Source: Dyadobacter fermentans | GTDB taxonomy: Bacteria; Bacteroidota; Bacteroidia; Cytophagales; Spirosomataceae | Assembly (NCBI RefSeq): GCF_019924045.1 | Contig: NZ_JAHXBN010000006.1 | Location: forward strand, 124,001-188,000 | Length of the DNA stretch: 64,000 bases | Direction: 5' to 3' | Part shown: positions 42,710-51,238 of the stretch, one piece after another | Position numbering within the stretch: the stretch's first letter is position 1 | Layout: each line of letters opens with the position of its first letter | The notes under the pieces: model-generated | The model's input: only the letters and a program-made list of their open reading frames with translations | Database searches by the model: none | What the model was told of the DNA's origin: nothing | Translations under genes and position numbers: made by a program

Positions 42710-43540
42710 ATGACGCCAGTTTCGAGATTCTTTATTTGTTTGATACTAATCCTGTCGACGGCGGGCTCCGGTCATGCGAAAGCGCTCCGGATCGTTTCGG
42801 CGAACGGGACCCTGAGTGAAATCCTCGTAGGACTTGGTTTGGAAAAACAGATCGTCGGCGTGGACGTGACGAGCACCTTCCCCACTTCTCTTGAAAAACT
42901 TCCGAAAATCGGCCATAACCGCACCATTGCCGCCGAGGGCATCCTTGCATTGAATCCCGACGTAATCATTTACACCAATCAGAGCATGCTATCGCCGGCG
43001 GTGGTGAGACAACTGAACAGCAGCGGCAAAAAACTCGTCGAATTCAAGCATGAGTATTCGAAAGAAGGCGCAATCAAGCTGATCCGCGAAGTGGGCACCT
43101 ATTTCAATGCGAATGCACAGGCCGAAAAAATGATTAAGGTATTGCAATCCGATCTGGCGAAGATCCCAGCCCCGGCCAGTCCCAAAAAATTACTCTTCAT
43201 CTACGCCCGCGGAGCGGGGACATTAATGGTTTCTGGCACGGGCACATCGCTGGACAAAATGTTCGCACTGGCCGGACATAAGAACGCGGTAAGTGGTTTC
43301 ACCGATTTCAAACCGTTGACCGCCGAGTCGCTCATCGCGGCTAACCCCGACGTACTGGTGCTGTTTTCCAGCGGACTCGAAAGCCTGGAAGGCATGGACG
43401 GCCTGCTGAAAGTACCCGGCGTTGCCAACACCAATGCGGGCAAAAACCGTAGGATCGTAACCATGGACGGCCAGCTCCTCACCGGCTTCGGGCCGCGTGT
43501 CGGCAAGGCAGCCATTGAACTTTCTCAAAAAGTGAAATAA
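42710..43540 (+). CDS. hmuT: Heme ABC transporter substrate-binding protein
   Basis: HmuT is the periplasmic heme-binding protein that feeds HmuUV. The 276-residue protein has a signal peptide (about 1-24) and a TroA/BtuF-type fold with two lobes and a linking helix. Family segments are LRIVSANGTLSEILVGLGLEKQIVGVDVTSTFP, the NPDVIIYTNQS segment and NPDVLVLFSSGLESLEG. A possible heme-ligand Tyr is in LLFIYARGAG. It is six bases upstream of the permease gene, so the two are tightly coupled. The lead position of the DUF6686-like gene is a less common addition to the hmuTUV order. Confidence 0.9.
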   Translation: MTPVSRFFICLILILSTAGSGHAKALRIVSANGTLSEILVGLGLEKQIVGVDVTSTFPTSLEKLPKIGHNRTIAAEGILALNPDVIIYTNQSMLSPAVVRQLNSSGKKLVEFKHEYSKEGAIKLIREVGTYFNANAQAEKMIKVLQSDLAKIPAPASPKKLLFIYARGAGTLMVSGTGTSLDKMFALAGHKNAVSGFTDFKPLTAESLIAANPDVLVLFSSGLESLEGMDGLLKVPGVANTNAGKNRRIVTMDGQLLTGFGPRVGKAAIELSQKVK

Positions 43541-43546
43541 CAGGCC

Positions 43547-44653
43547 ATGCTGACAGAAACGGTAAACGAGCGGGAAATAACGAAAACGGAGACATTCCAA
43601 AAGCACATTCTGCCTTCTTCGACGGGCAAAATGGTATGGATACTGGGCTCAATCCTGCTGGCATGCACGATTTTCGCGGCCTGTACCGGCGCATTATCCA
43701 TTTCCGTAAGCGAGTTATGGCGGATCGTCGCATTCAAACTCGGCTGGATTTCCGAAATGCAGGTGGAAGAACAAAAATCAATCGTTTTCTGGATCATCCG
43801 CTTGCCGCGGGTATGCCTGGCAGTGCTGATAGGCGCTGGGCTGGGTATTGCGGGCGCGTCGCTGCAAGGGCTTTTCCGCAATCCGATCGCCGACGCCACA
43901 CTCATTGGTGTCACTTCCGGCGCATCGCTTTTCGCCGTGTTTGTCATTATACTCAACGTTAAATACTTCGGAATGTTGAACGAGCTCGCCGGCGCATACA
44001 GCATTTCGTTTGTCGCCTTCGTCGGTGCGGCCTGCACAACATTACTCGTGTACCAGCTTTCAAAACTCACCGGCGACGGCGGCGTCACCACATTGCTGCT
44101 TTGCGGGATCGCGATCAACGCATTCGTGGGAGCGATGACAGGCCTGATGACCTACCTCGCCGACGACGCGCAGCTACGGAGCATTACCTTCTGGAACCTC
44201 GGCAGCCTCGGCGGCGCCAACTGGACGTCGGTTATGGCCGTAGGACCGTTTGTAGCGATTTCGATTTTTTTCATGCCTTATCTTTCCAAAGCATTGAACC
44301 TGCTCGTGCTGGGCGAAAGCCAGGCCGCCAGCCTCGGTGTGAATATGAAGACATTGAAGCAAAAGGTGATTATCCTCGCAACGATGGGCGTAGGCGCATC
44401 TGTGGCTGTTGCGGGAACGATCGGCTTTGTCGGATTGGTAGTACCACATATTATACGCACACTGTTCGGGCCAAACCACCGGACGTTAATTATCGGATCG
44501 GCATTGTCGGGTGCTATTGTGCTCACGCTGGCCGACACCCTCTCCCGCACCATCGTAGCGCCGTCGGAGCTCCCGATCGGCATTCTCACGGCCATGCTGG
44601 GCACGCCGTTCTTCATTTATATTTTGTGGGAACAAAAACGCAAGCGGCTATGA
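43547..44653 (+). CDS. hmuU: Heme ABC transporter permease
   Basis: A 368-residue membrane protein of the FecCD/BtuC family with about ten helices. The N-terminal 25 residues are polar (KTETFQKHILPSS). Family marks are RLPRVCLAVLIGAGLGIAGASLQGLFRNPIADATLIG and the gate and coupling region GFVGLVVPHIIRTLFGPNHR. As a homodimer with two HmuV subunits it carries heme from HmuT into the cytoplasm. The last codons overlap the hmuV start (ATGA, stop TGA), so translation is coupled. Confidence 0.92.
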   Translation: MLTETVNEREITKTETFQKHILPSSTGKMVWILGSILLACTIFAACTGALSISVSELWRIVAFKLGWISEMQVEEQKSIVFWIIRLPRVCLAVLIGAGLGIAGASLQGLFRNPIADATLIGVTSGASLFAVFVIILNVKYFGMLNELAGAYSISFVAFVGAACTTLLVYQLSKLTGDGGVTTLLLCGIAINAFVGAMTGLMTYLADDAQLRSITFWNLGSLGGANWTSVMAVGPFVAISIFFMPYLSKALNLLVLGESQAASLGVNMKTLKQKVIILATMGVGASVAVAGTIGFVGLVVPHIIRTLFGPNHRTLIIGSALSGAIVLTLADTLSRTIVAPSELPIGILTAMLGTPFFIYILWEQKRKRL

Positions 44654-45447
44654 TCGAGGTCAGGAATGCGGGATTTGAGGTAAGGGGCCGGAAACTGCTT
44701 GAAAATGTCAGCTTTTCGGTCAAACCCGGTGAGTTCTGGGCGATCGTGGGCGCTAATGGTGCCGGAAAATCGACATTGATCAAACTGCTTTCGGCGGAGC
44801 ACGATGTCACGTCGGGCGCAGTACATTTCCACGACCGCGACCTTCGGCAATACAAGCTGAAAGAACTGGCCCGAAAACGGGCGGTGCTAGCCCAGAAAAA
44901 TAATATCACACTCTCGTTCACCACGCAGGAAATTGTATTGATGGGCCGCTATCCATTTTACGACGCCGATCCTACGCAGCGCGACCTGGCGATCGTCGAT
45001 ATGTGCCTGAAAAAAGTGGGTATCGGCTATCTGAAAGACCGCCTTTACCCGACATTATCCGGCGGGGAACAGCAGCGCGTACAACTCGCCCGTGCGCTGG
45101 CCCAAGTGTGGGAGATCGACAGCGGCCTGCTCCTGCTCGACGAGCCTACTACCGGAATGGACCTTTTGCATCAATACGAGACATTCCAACTGGCGAAGGA
45201 GCTTACCCGTAAAAACTTCGCGGTAATTGCCGTGATTCATGACCTGAACCAGGCTTTGCAATACGCCGACCGCGTACTGATGCTCAAAAATGGGCATATG
45301 CATGCCATTGGCCTGCCCGAAAACGTATTGACTGAACAAGCCATCCAGGAAGCCTTCGGATTACCGGTACAAATTATCCAGCCGGAAATGACGCCCTACC
45401 CTGTCATCGTGCCCCAGGTGGCACCTGTTTCGTACCATTTACCCTGA
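44650..45447 (+). CDS. hmuV: Heme ABC transporter ATPase
   Basis: The 265-residue ATPase drives the HmuTUV importer. Its start is the ATG at 44650, inside the end of hmuU; the longer open frame upstream is a shadow of hmuU. Motifs are complete: Walker A GANGAGKST, the Q-loop near LAQKNN, the signature LSGGEQQRVQLARAL, Walker B LLLLDEPTTGMD and the switch His in IAVIHDLNQAL. The GRYP and LSF motifs before the signature are typical of heme and cobalamin importers. It is followed 25 bases later by hmuS. Confidence 0.93.
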   Translation: MIEVRNAGFEVRGRKLLENVSFSVKPGEFWAIVGANGAGKSTLIKLLSAEHDVTSGAVHFHDRDLRQYKLKELARKRAVLAQKNNITLSFTTQEIVLMGRYPFYDADPTQRDLAIVDMCLKKVGIGYLKDRLYPTLSGGEQQRVQLARALAQVWEIDSGLLLLDEPTTGMDLLHQYETFQLAKELTRKNFAVIAVIHDLNQALQYADRVLMLKNGHMHAIGLPENVLTEQAIQEAFGLPVQIIQPEMTPYPVIVPQVAPVSYHLP

Positions 45448-45472
45448 TTAATAACTATTAAAATACCCAAAG

Positions 45473-46519
45473 ATGAAGTCAACCCTTTCACCGGACAGAA
45501 CTGAATTGAAAGAACGCTGGGCAGAATACAAGCTCGCCAATCCCAAATCACGCATCCGTGACGACGCCAAAGCGCTGGGCACCTCGGAAGCCGAACTCCT
45601 TGCTACCGGCCTCGGCACTCATGTGCAGCTCCTCGACGGCGATTTCAGGGAGCTGATCAAGGAAATGGGCTCGCTCGGGCACGTGATGGCGCTCACGCGT
45701 AACGACCACGTCGTGCACGAGCGCAAGGGTGTGTACGAGAAAATATCGTTCAATAACCACGTGGGCCTCGTGCTGGGCGAGGATATCGACCTGCGCCTGT
45801 TCCTGGGCGATTGGAAATTCGGCTTCGCGGTGTCCGAAAACGAGCGTTACAGCCTGCAATTCTTCAACAGCTTCGGCGAGGCGGCGCATAAAATTTACCT
45901 GACAGAAAAGAGCGACAAAAAGGCCTACGACGCGCTGGTGACCAAATACCTCGCAGCCGATCAGGACGTAAACCTGTTTGTCAGCGAGAAGAAAGAGAAA
46001 GTAGCCGAGCCCGACGAGGCCACAGACTTCGATCAAGCCGCATTCCAGCAGGAATGGCTTGCATTGAAAGATACCCACGACTTTTTCACGCTGCTGCGGA
46101 AGCACAAACTTTCGAGAAAGCAGGCGTTGCGCAATGCACCCGAAGGCTATGCCCACCGCATTAAGCCGGAGAGCATGAAGCTGCTCTTCGACGCGATTTC
46201 GGAGACCGGACTGCCCATTATGGTGTTTGTTTCGAACCCGAACTGCATTCAGATCCATACTGGCCCGATCAAAAAGATCTTCGTGATGGGCCCATGGTTG
46301 AATGTAATGGATCCGGAGTTCAATCTGCATTTGCGGGAGGATGCCATCGACGAAGCCTGGGTGGTACGGAAGCCTACCGAAGACGGCATCGTGACCGGCA
46401 TCGAGCTCATCGATAAGGATGGGGTGATGTTCAACCAGTTCTTCGGCAAGCGTAAGCCGGGAATCCCTGAACTGGCCGAATGGCCTGCGCTGATCGAGCA
46501 GCATTCGATCAAATTTTGA
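45473..46519 (+). CDS. hmuS: Hemin-degrading/transport factor
   Basis: A 348-residue protein of the HemS/ChuS family with two repeated halves, each a split-barrel heme-binding domain. Known homologues accept heme from the importer and open or hand on the porphyrin ring to free iron. The N-terminal half has NPKSRIRDDAKALGTSEAELLATGLG and LGHVMALTRNDHVVHERKG. The second half (from about 190) has DTHDFFTLLRKHKLSRKQALRNAPEGYA and the NPNCIQIHTGPIKKIFVMGPWLNV segment, which supplies a likely heme-contact His. It is the last gene of the operon; a terminator is at 46576-46607. No heme outer-membrane receptor (hmuR) is in the window. Confidence 0.92.
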   Translation: MKSTLSPDRTELKERWAEYKLANPKSRIRDDAKALGTSEAELLATGLGTHVQLLDGDFRELIKEMGSLGHVMALTRNDHVVHERKGVYEKISFNNHVGLVLGEDIDLRLFLGDWKFGFAVSENERYSLQFFNSFGEAAHKIYLTEKSDKKAYDALVTKYLAADQDVNLFVSEKKEKVAEPDEATDFDQAAFQQEWLALKDTHDFFTLLRKHKLSRKQALRNAPEGYAHRIKPESMKLLFDAISETGLPIMVFVSNPNCIQIHTGPIKKIFVMGPWLNVMDPEFNLHLREDAIDEAWVVRKPTEDGIVTGIELIDKDGVMFNQFFGKRKPGIPELAEWPALIEQHSIKF

Positions 46520-46575
46520 CCAAAAGCATTTGTACAAGCATATTAAGATTAAATTTCGCCATAGTAATCAGAAAT

Positions 46576-46607
46576 TGCCGGCTTCATTAGTGAGCCGGTA
46601 TTTTTTT
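46576..46607 (+). terminator. Rho-independent terminator of the heme operon
   Basis: CCGGCT (46578-46583) pairs with AGCCGG (46593-46598), with extra T-A and G-T pairs at the foot, and seven T residues follow at 46601-46607. It closes the hmu operon 56 bases after the hmuS stop. Confidence 0.85.
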
Positions 46608-46794
46608 GTCATGAATTTTCAAATCACTTTTCAAGAAAAATTAAATTTTGCAAACTTTCTCAAAACTACAAATTTTTAAATATTTCATTTTCAACAAATT
46701 ATACATTTTAATTTGCAAACTTTTTTACTTAAAATCTACAATACGTATCTTTGAAATACTCATTTTTCCTCTCAAAACATTCTGATACCACCTA
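46608..46794 (+). promoter_or_regulatory. AT-rich leader of nrdJ with -7 box
   Basis: This stretch is unusually rich in A and T. The word TTGCAAACTT occurs twice, near 46648 and 46713. TATCTTTG at 46746-46753 matches the -7 box of Bacteroidetes promoters and is 41 bases before the nrdJ start. A TTG at the -33 distance is missing. I see no cobalamin-riboswitch B12 box, and no NrdR-like palindrome was recognised. Confidence 0.45.
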
Positions 46795-49347
46795 ATGGAA
46801 TCCATAAAATCTTCACAATCAGAAAGAACCTACACCAGTGAGGAAGCCTTTCAGGCTTCGCTGGAATATTTCAGGGGCGACGATCTTGCGGCCCGCGTTT
46901 GGGTGAATAAATATGCATTGAAAGATTCGTTCGGAGCCATCTATGAAGCGACACCTAACGACATGCACCGCCGCATTGCGTCGGAGATCGCGCGCATCGA
47001 GCAGCGCTATCCAAATCCGCTGAGCGAAGCCGAGATTTTCGATCTGATCAAAGATTTCAAATACATTATCCCGCAAGGCAGCCCTATGACGGGCATTGGT
47101 AACCCTTATCAGATCGCCTCGCTTTCCAATTGCTTTGTAATCGGCAACAATGGCGTCTCAGACTCCTATGGCGGCATCATGAAGACCGACCAGGAGCAGG
47201 TGCAGCTCATGAAACGCCGCGGTGGCGTAGGGCACGACCTATCCCACATTCGCCCGAAAGGCTCGCCTGTGAAGAACTCCGCACTTACATCGACGGGCAT
47301 TGTGCCGTTTATGGAGCGCTTCTCCAACTCCACCCGCGAAGTGGCGCAGGATGGCCGCAGGGGCGCATTGATGCTCTCGGTTTCCATCAAGCATCCCGAT
47401 TCCGAAAGCTTCATCGACGCCAAAATGGAGCAAGGAAAGGTTACCGGCGCCAACGTTTCGGTGCGGATCGACGATGAGTTCATGAAAGCAGTCGACGCAG
47501 GAACCGCTTACCGCCAGCAATATCCCGTCAAAAGCGATAGTCCTTCGCATATCAAAGACATCGACGCGACGGCGCTCTGGAAGAAAATCGTGCATAATGC
47601 ATGGCAGTCGGCCGAGCCGGGCATCCTCTTCTGGGACACAATCATCCGCGAATCGGTACCCGATTGCTACGCCGATCTTGGTTACCAGACCATTTCGACC
47701 AACCCGTGCGGAGAAATCCCGCTTTGCGCCTACGATTCCTGCCGCTTGCTAGCCATTAACCTCTTCTCGTACGTTGAGGATGCATTCACTCCCAAGGCAA
47801 AATTCAATTGGGAGCTGTTCAAAAAACATATTGCAGCGGCGCAGCGCATGATGGACGACATTATCGACCTCGAACTCGAAAAGATCGATGCAATTCTGCA
47901 AAAAATTGATGAAGACCCGGAAGACGCCGAAGTGAAGAGGGTAGAGCGCAATCTTTGGCTGAATATCCAGACAAAAGCCAAAGAAGGTCGCCGCACCGGC
48001 ATTGGTATTACTGCCGAAGGTGACATGCTGGCTGCATTGGGCCTACGCTACGGCAGCGACGAAGGCAATGCATTTGCCGTGGAAATCCATAAAACGGTTG
48101 CGCTGGAAGCTTACCGCGGATCGGTTCACACCGCCAAAGAACGCGGCCCATTCACCATTTTCGACTCGGAAAGGGAGAAAAACAACCCGTTTATCAACCG
48201 CCTGAAAGAAGCCGACGCACAGCTTTATTACGAAATGCTGGAATACGGCCGCCGGAATATTGCATTGCTGACGATCGCACCAACAGGCACAACGAGCTTG
48301 ATGTCGCAAACCACCTCAGGTATCGAGCCGGTTTTCCTTCCTGTTTATAAAAGAAGAAGAAAGGTAAACCCGAACGACAAGGACGTTCGCGTGGACTTTG
48401 TCGACGAGGTAGGCGATTCGTGGGAAGAATATGTGGTTTTCCATCACCGTTTTAAGGAATGGATGGAGGTGAATGGCCTCGATACCACCAAAAATTACGC
48501 GCAAAAGGACCTCGACGAGCTGGTTAAAAAATCGCCTTACTACAAAGCCACTTCCAACGATGTGGATTACCTGAAAAAGGTAAAAATGCAGGGCGCAATC
48601 CAGCAGTGGGTCGACCACTCGATCAGCGTGACCATCAACATGCCTAACGACGTGACCGAAGAGCTCGTAGGCGAATGCTACATGGAGGCCTGGAAAGCGG
48701 GCTGCAAAGGCGTTACGGTGTATCGCGACGGCTCACGTTCAGGCGTTTTGATCGCCAATACGGAGAAAAAAGAAGAACCGAAAGACGGCAGCCCGATGCC
48801 ATTCCCGACCGAGCGCCCGCAAACGCTGGAAGCGGATGTGGTACGTTTTCAGAACAAAAAGGATAAATGGATTGCATTTATCGGTCTGATCGACGGGCGG
48901 CCATACGAGATTTTCACCGGTTTTGCGGACGACGAAGATGGTATCCTGATCCCTCGCTGGGTCAATGAAGGTTTGATTATCAAAAACCGGGAAGCCGACG
49001 GCAGCTCTCGCTATGATTTTCAATACAAAAATACGCGCGGCTATAAAACGACGATCGAAGGGCTATCCTACAAATTCAATCCTGAATACTGGAACTACGC
49101 GAAGCTCATTTCCAGCACATTGCGCCACGGAATGCCGATCGAAAAAGTGGTAGACCTGATCAGCAGCCTACAACTCGACGAGGCGATCAACACCTGGAAA
49201 GCCGGCGTTGCGCGCGCATTGAAACGTTACATTCCGGACGGTACCGAAGCAGCGAAGCAAAAATGCCAAAACTGCGGCTCGACAAATTTGCTGTACCAGG
49301 AAGGGTGTTTGACGTGCAAGGATTGCGGCTCGTCGAAATGCGGATAA
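46795..49347 (+). CDS. nrdJ: Adenosylcobalamin-dependent ribonucleotide reductase (class II)
   Basis: The 850-residue enzyme reduces ribonucleotides to deoxyribonucleotides with a B12-derived radical. Active-site residues are Cys113 in SLSNCFVIGNN and the triad in NPCGEIPL (Asn303, Cys305, Glu307). The second disulfide-partner Cys sits in the NPCGEIP to ICAYDSCRLLAINLF region. The ATP-cone is absent at the N-terminus. The TSCPD-like region lies at about 690-800 and the C-terminus is a zinc ribbon (CQNCGSTN ... CLTCKDCGSSKCG) that delivers electrons. The enzyme is monomeric or dimeric and oxygen-indifferent. Class II is common in Cytophagales. It should make the cell depend on cobalamin for this route. 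Confidence 0.95.
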   Translation: MESIKSSQSERTYTSEEAFQASLEYFRGDDLAARVWVNKYALKDSFGAIYEATPNDMHRRIASEIARIEQRYPNPLSEAEIFDLIKDFKYIIPQGSPMTGIGNPYQIASLSNCFVIGNNGVSDSYGGIMKTDQEQVQLMKRRGGVGHDLSHIRPKGSPVKNSALTSTGIVPFMERFSNSTREVAQDGRRGALMLSVSIKHPDSESFIDAKMEQGKVTGANVSVRIDDEFMKAVDAGTAYRQQYPVKSDSPSHIKDIDATALWKKIVHNAWQSAEPGILFWDTIIRESVPDCYADLGYQTISTNPCGEIPLCAYDSCRLLAINLFSYVEDAFTPKAKFNWELFKKHIAAAQRMMDDIIDLELEKIDAILQKIDEDPEDAEVKRVERNLWLNIQTKAKEGRRTGIGITAEGDMLAALGLRYGSDEGNAFAVEIHKTVALEAYRGSVHTAKERGPFTIFDSEREKNNPFINRLKEADAQLYYEMLEYGRRNIALLTIAPTGTTSLMSQTTSGIEPVFLPVYKRRRKVNPNDKDVRVDFVDEVGDSWEEYVVFHHRFKEWMEVNGLDTTKNYAQKDLDELVKKSPYYKATSNDVDYLKKVKMQGAIQQWVDHSISVTINMPNDVTEELVGECYMEAWKAGCKGVTVYRDGSRSGVLIANTEKKEEPKDGSPMPFPTERPQTLEADVVRFQNKKDKWIAFIGLIDGRPYEIFTGFADDEDGILIPRWVNEGLIIKNREADGSSRYDFQYKNTRGYKTTIEGLSYKFNPEYWNYAKLISSTLRHGMPIEKVVDLISSLQLDEAINTWKAGVARALKRYIPDGTEAAKQKCQNCGSTNLLYQEGCLTCKDCGSSKCG

Positions 49348-49358
49348 TTTTTTAATTT

Positions 49359-49416
49359 TGAATGATTGAATGATTGAATAGACAACTATTCGGTCATTCA
49401 ATCATTCAGTCATTCA
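49359..49416. repeat. GAATGATT inverted repeat after nrdJ
   Basis: The left part (49359-49380) repeats the 8-base unit TGAATGAT in tandem. The right part (49387-49416) repeats the complement ATTCAATC/ATTCAGTC in the other direction. They form an imperfect stem of about 22 bp with a short loop 12 bases after the nrdJ stop. A run of T is before it, on the left, and not after it. It may act as a terminator hairpin or a slipped-strand repeat. Confidence 0.7.
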
Positions 49417-49492
49417 GAACTTACTATACTCAAGCTCCTCATTTACCCACTTGCCTGCCCGGTTCAAAGCATTCACGCTTTAAACCGACACC

Positions 49493-49723
49493 ATGGTTAT
49501 TTCGCAAATCCTGATCAGGTACCGCAGAGATAATGCGCTTTCTCAGAAACAAATGTCCGATTTACTCGGCGTTTCGCAGGTAGGTTATCACAAATGGGAA
49601 ACCGGCACCACCAAAATTGAAATGGAGCATTACTGCCGCATAGCGACGCTATGTGAAGTGAGTTTGCTGGATCTTCTCCCGCGCGACTGGCAGGAGAAGA
49701 TCAGGGATGAATTGGGAGTATAA
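49493..49723 (+). CDS. Small HTH (XRE-type) DNA-binding protein
   Basis: A 76-residue protein with one Cro/C1-type helix-turn-helix that takes nearly the whole chain: LIRYRRDNALSQKQMSDLLGVSQVGYHKWETGTTKIEMEHYCRIA, with Gln-Ser-Val contacts in the recognition helix. There is no second domain, so dimerisation and ligand binding are not evident. It lies six bases from the convergent purB gene end. No toxin gene is next to it, so it need not be an antitoxin. Its targets are unknown. Confidence 0.85.
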   Translation: MVISQILIRYRRDNALSQKQMSDLLGVSQVGYHKWETGTTKIEMEHYCRIATLCEVSLLDLLPRDWQEKIRDELGV

Positions 49724-49728
49724 CTTCC

Positions 49729-51084
49729 TTAAAAAGTATCTTCTACAACGCCCAGGTAGTTAAATGGGCTCAATGCGCGAAGCTCTTCCCGTATTTTTTC
49801 AGACACGTCCAGTGTTTCGATGAAACGCGAGATCGAATCGTGGGTGATTTTTTCGTTGGTACGTGTCAGCTCTTTCAATGCCTCGTAAGGCTTCGGATAG
49901 CTTTCGCGGCGGAGGATCGTCTGGATTGCTTCGGATACAACCGCCCAGTTCTCTTCCAGCTCCGCTTTCAATACCTCGCCGTTCAATTCCACTTTGCCCA
50001 AGCCTTTCAACAGGGAGTTCAGCGCGATGGCCAAATGCGCGATAGGCACACCGATGTTACGCAACACCGTAGAGTCGGTAAGGTCACGTTGCAGGCGGGA
50101 AATGGGCAGTTTGGAAGCAAAATGCTCGAACAATGCGGATGCAAGACCGAGGTTACCTTCCGAGTTTTCGAAGTCGATCGGGTTCACCTTGTGCGGCATG
50201 GCCGATGAACCAACTTCGCCGGCTTTGATCTTCTGTTTGAAATAACCCATTGAAATGTACGTCCACATGTCACGGTTAAGATCTGTGAGGATCGTATTGA
50301 GGCGTTTCAGGCAGTCGAAAGTAGCAGCCAGGTTATCGTAGTGCTCAATCTGTGTCGTGTGGCGGCTTCTTTTCAGTCCTAATCCTTCCACAAAATGGTG
50401 GCCGAATGCCATCCAGTCCTGTTTCGGATAAGCAACGTGGTGCGCGTTGAAGTTACCGGTAGCCCCACCGAATTTCGCCGAATGCGGGATTTTATCGAGC
50501 ATTTCGAGCTGGCGTTCCAGGCGCTCCACAAAAACCAGAAATTCTTTACCTACGCGTGTAGGCGACGCAGGTTGCCCGTGCGTGAACGCGAGCATCGGCA
50601 CGTTTTTCCATTCAATCGACATGCGTTTCAACACAAAAAGCACCTGACGGAACAATGGCTTGATCTGCCGCTCCATCGCGTCTTTGAGCGAAAGCGGGAT
50701 CGCCGTGTTGTTAATATCCTGGGAAGTGAGACCGAAGTGGATAAATTCCTGGTAAGATTCGATGCCCAGCTTCTCGAATTGCTCCTTAATGAAGTACTCG
50801 ACAGCCTTCACATCGTGGTTGGTCACCTTTTCGATGTCCTTTATATGCAGCGCGTCTGCCTCGCTGAAATCCTCATAGATTTTGCGCAGTGACGCGTATT
50901 TTTTCTTGTCAAATTCTGATAGCTGAGGGAGGGGAATTTCGCAGAGTGCAATGAAATACTCGATTTCCACATACACCCGGTAGTAAATCAGGGCATATTC
51001 CGAGAAATAAGCCGAAAGTTCAGATACTTGTTTGTAATAACGGCCATCAACCGGAGAGATCGCCGTAAGCTGATTTAATGACAT
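49729..51084 (-). CDS. purB: Adenylosuccinate lyase
   Basis: PurB catalyses two fumarate-releasing steps of purine synthesis (SAICAR to AICAR and adenylosuccinate to AMP). The 451-residue protein fits the long E. coli-like type, with LTAISPVDGRYYKQVSEL at the start, VTNHDVKAVEYFIKEQF, HFGLTSQDINNTA and the signature loop GEVGSSAMPHKVNPIDFENSEGN, whose Ser is catalytic. I preferred the ATG at 51084 (MSLNQLTAISP) over the one nine bases upstream. A TAACTTTG box at 51121-51114 is a possible -7 element. No other pur gene is adjacent. Confidence 0.95.
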   Translation of the reverse strand: MSLNQLTAISPVDGRYYKQVSELSAYFSEYALIYYRVYVEIEYFIALCEIPLPQLSEFDKKKYASLRKIYEDFSEADALHIKDIEKVTNHDVKAVEYFIKEQFEKLGIESYQEFIHFGLTSQDINNTAIPLSLKDAMERQIKPLFRQVLFVLKRMSIEWKNVPMLAFTHGQPASPTRVGKEFLVFVERLERQLEMLDKIPHSAKFGGATGNFNAHHVAYPKQDWMAFGHHFVEGLGLKRSRHTTQIEHYDNLAATFDCLKRLNTILTDLNRDMWTYISMGYFKQKIKAGEVGSSAMPHKVNPIDFENSEGNLGLASALFEHFASKLPISRLQRDLTDSTVLRNIGVPIAHLAIALNSLLKGLGKVELNGEVLKAELEENWAVVSEAIQTILRRESYPKPYEALKELTRTNEKITHDSISRFIETLDVSEKIREELRALSPFNYLGVVEDTF

Positions 51085-51238
51085 GATTTTCAATACAAAA
51101 ATTGATTATCAGGCAAAGTTAGCAGAATTCACGGTCCTAAAATGGTAAAACAGGAATGAAAAATTCTTTTTGGGATTGGAAATAGAAATTATAAAACTAT
51201 TCGCATATTCGTTTACTAACCTTGATTATACAAAGCAC

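Noticed and set aside
44101..44649. Upstream extension of the hmuV frame
   Set aside because: It overlaps hmuU and is rich in Arg; ATPase homology begins at 44650 with the ATGA overlap.
45548..46537. 329-codon minus-strand open frame
   Set aside because: It is the shadow of hmuS in a GC-rich region; hmuS has clear homology and operon context, and the antisense product resembles nothing known.
46611..46679. 22-codon open frame in the nrdJ leader
   Set aside because: It is short, AT-driven and without any conserved feature; it probably arises by chance after the hmu terminator.
46608..46794. Cobalamin riboswitch before the B12-dependent reductase
   Set aside because: No B12 box or multi-stem pattern could be seen in this very AT-rich leader.
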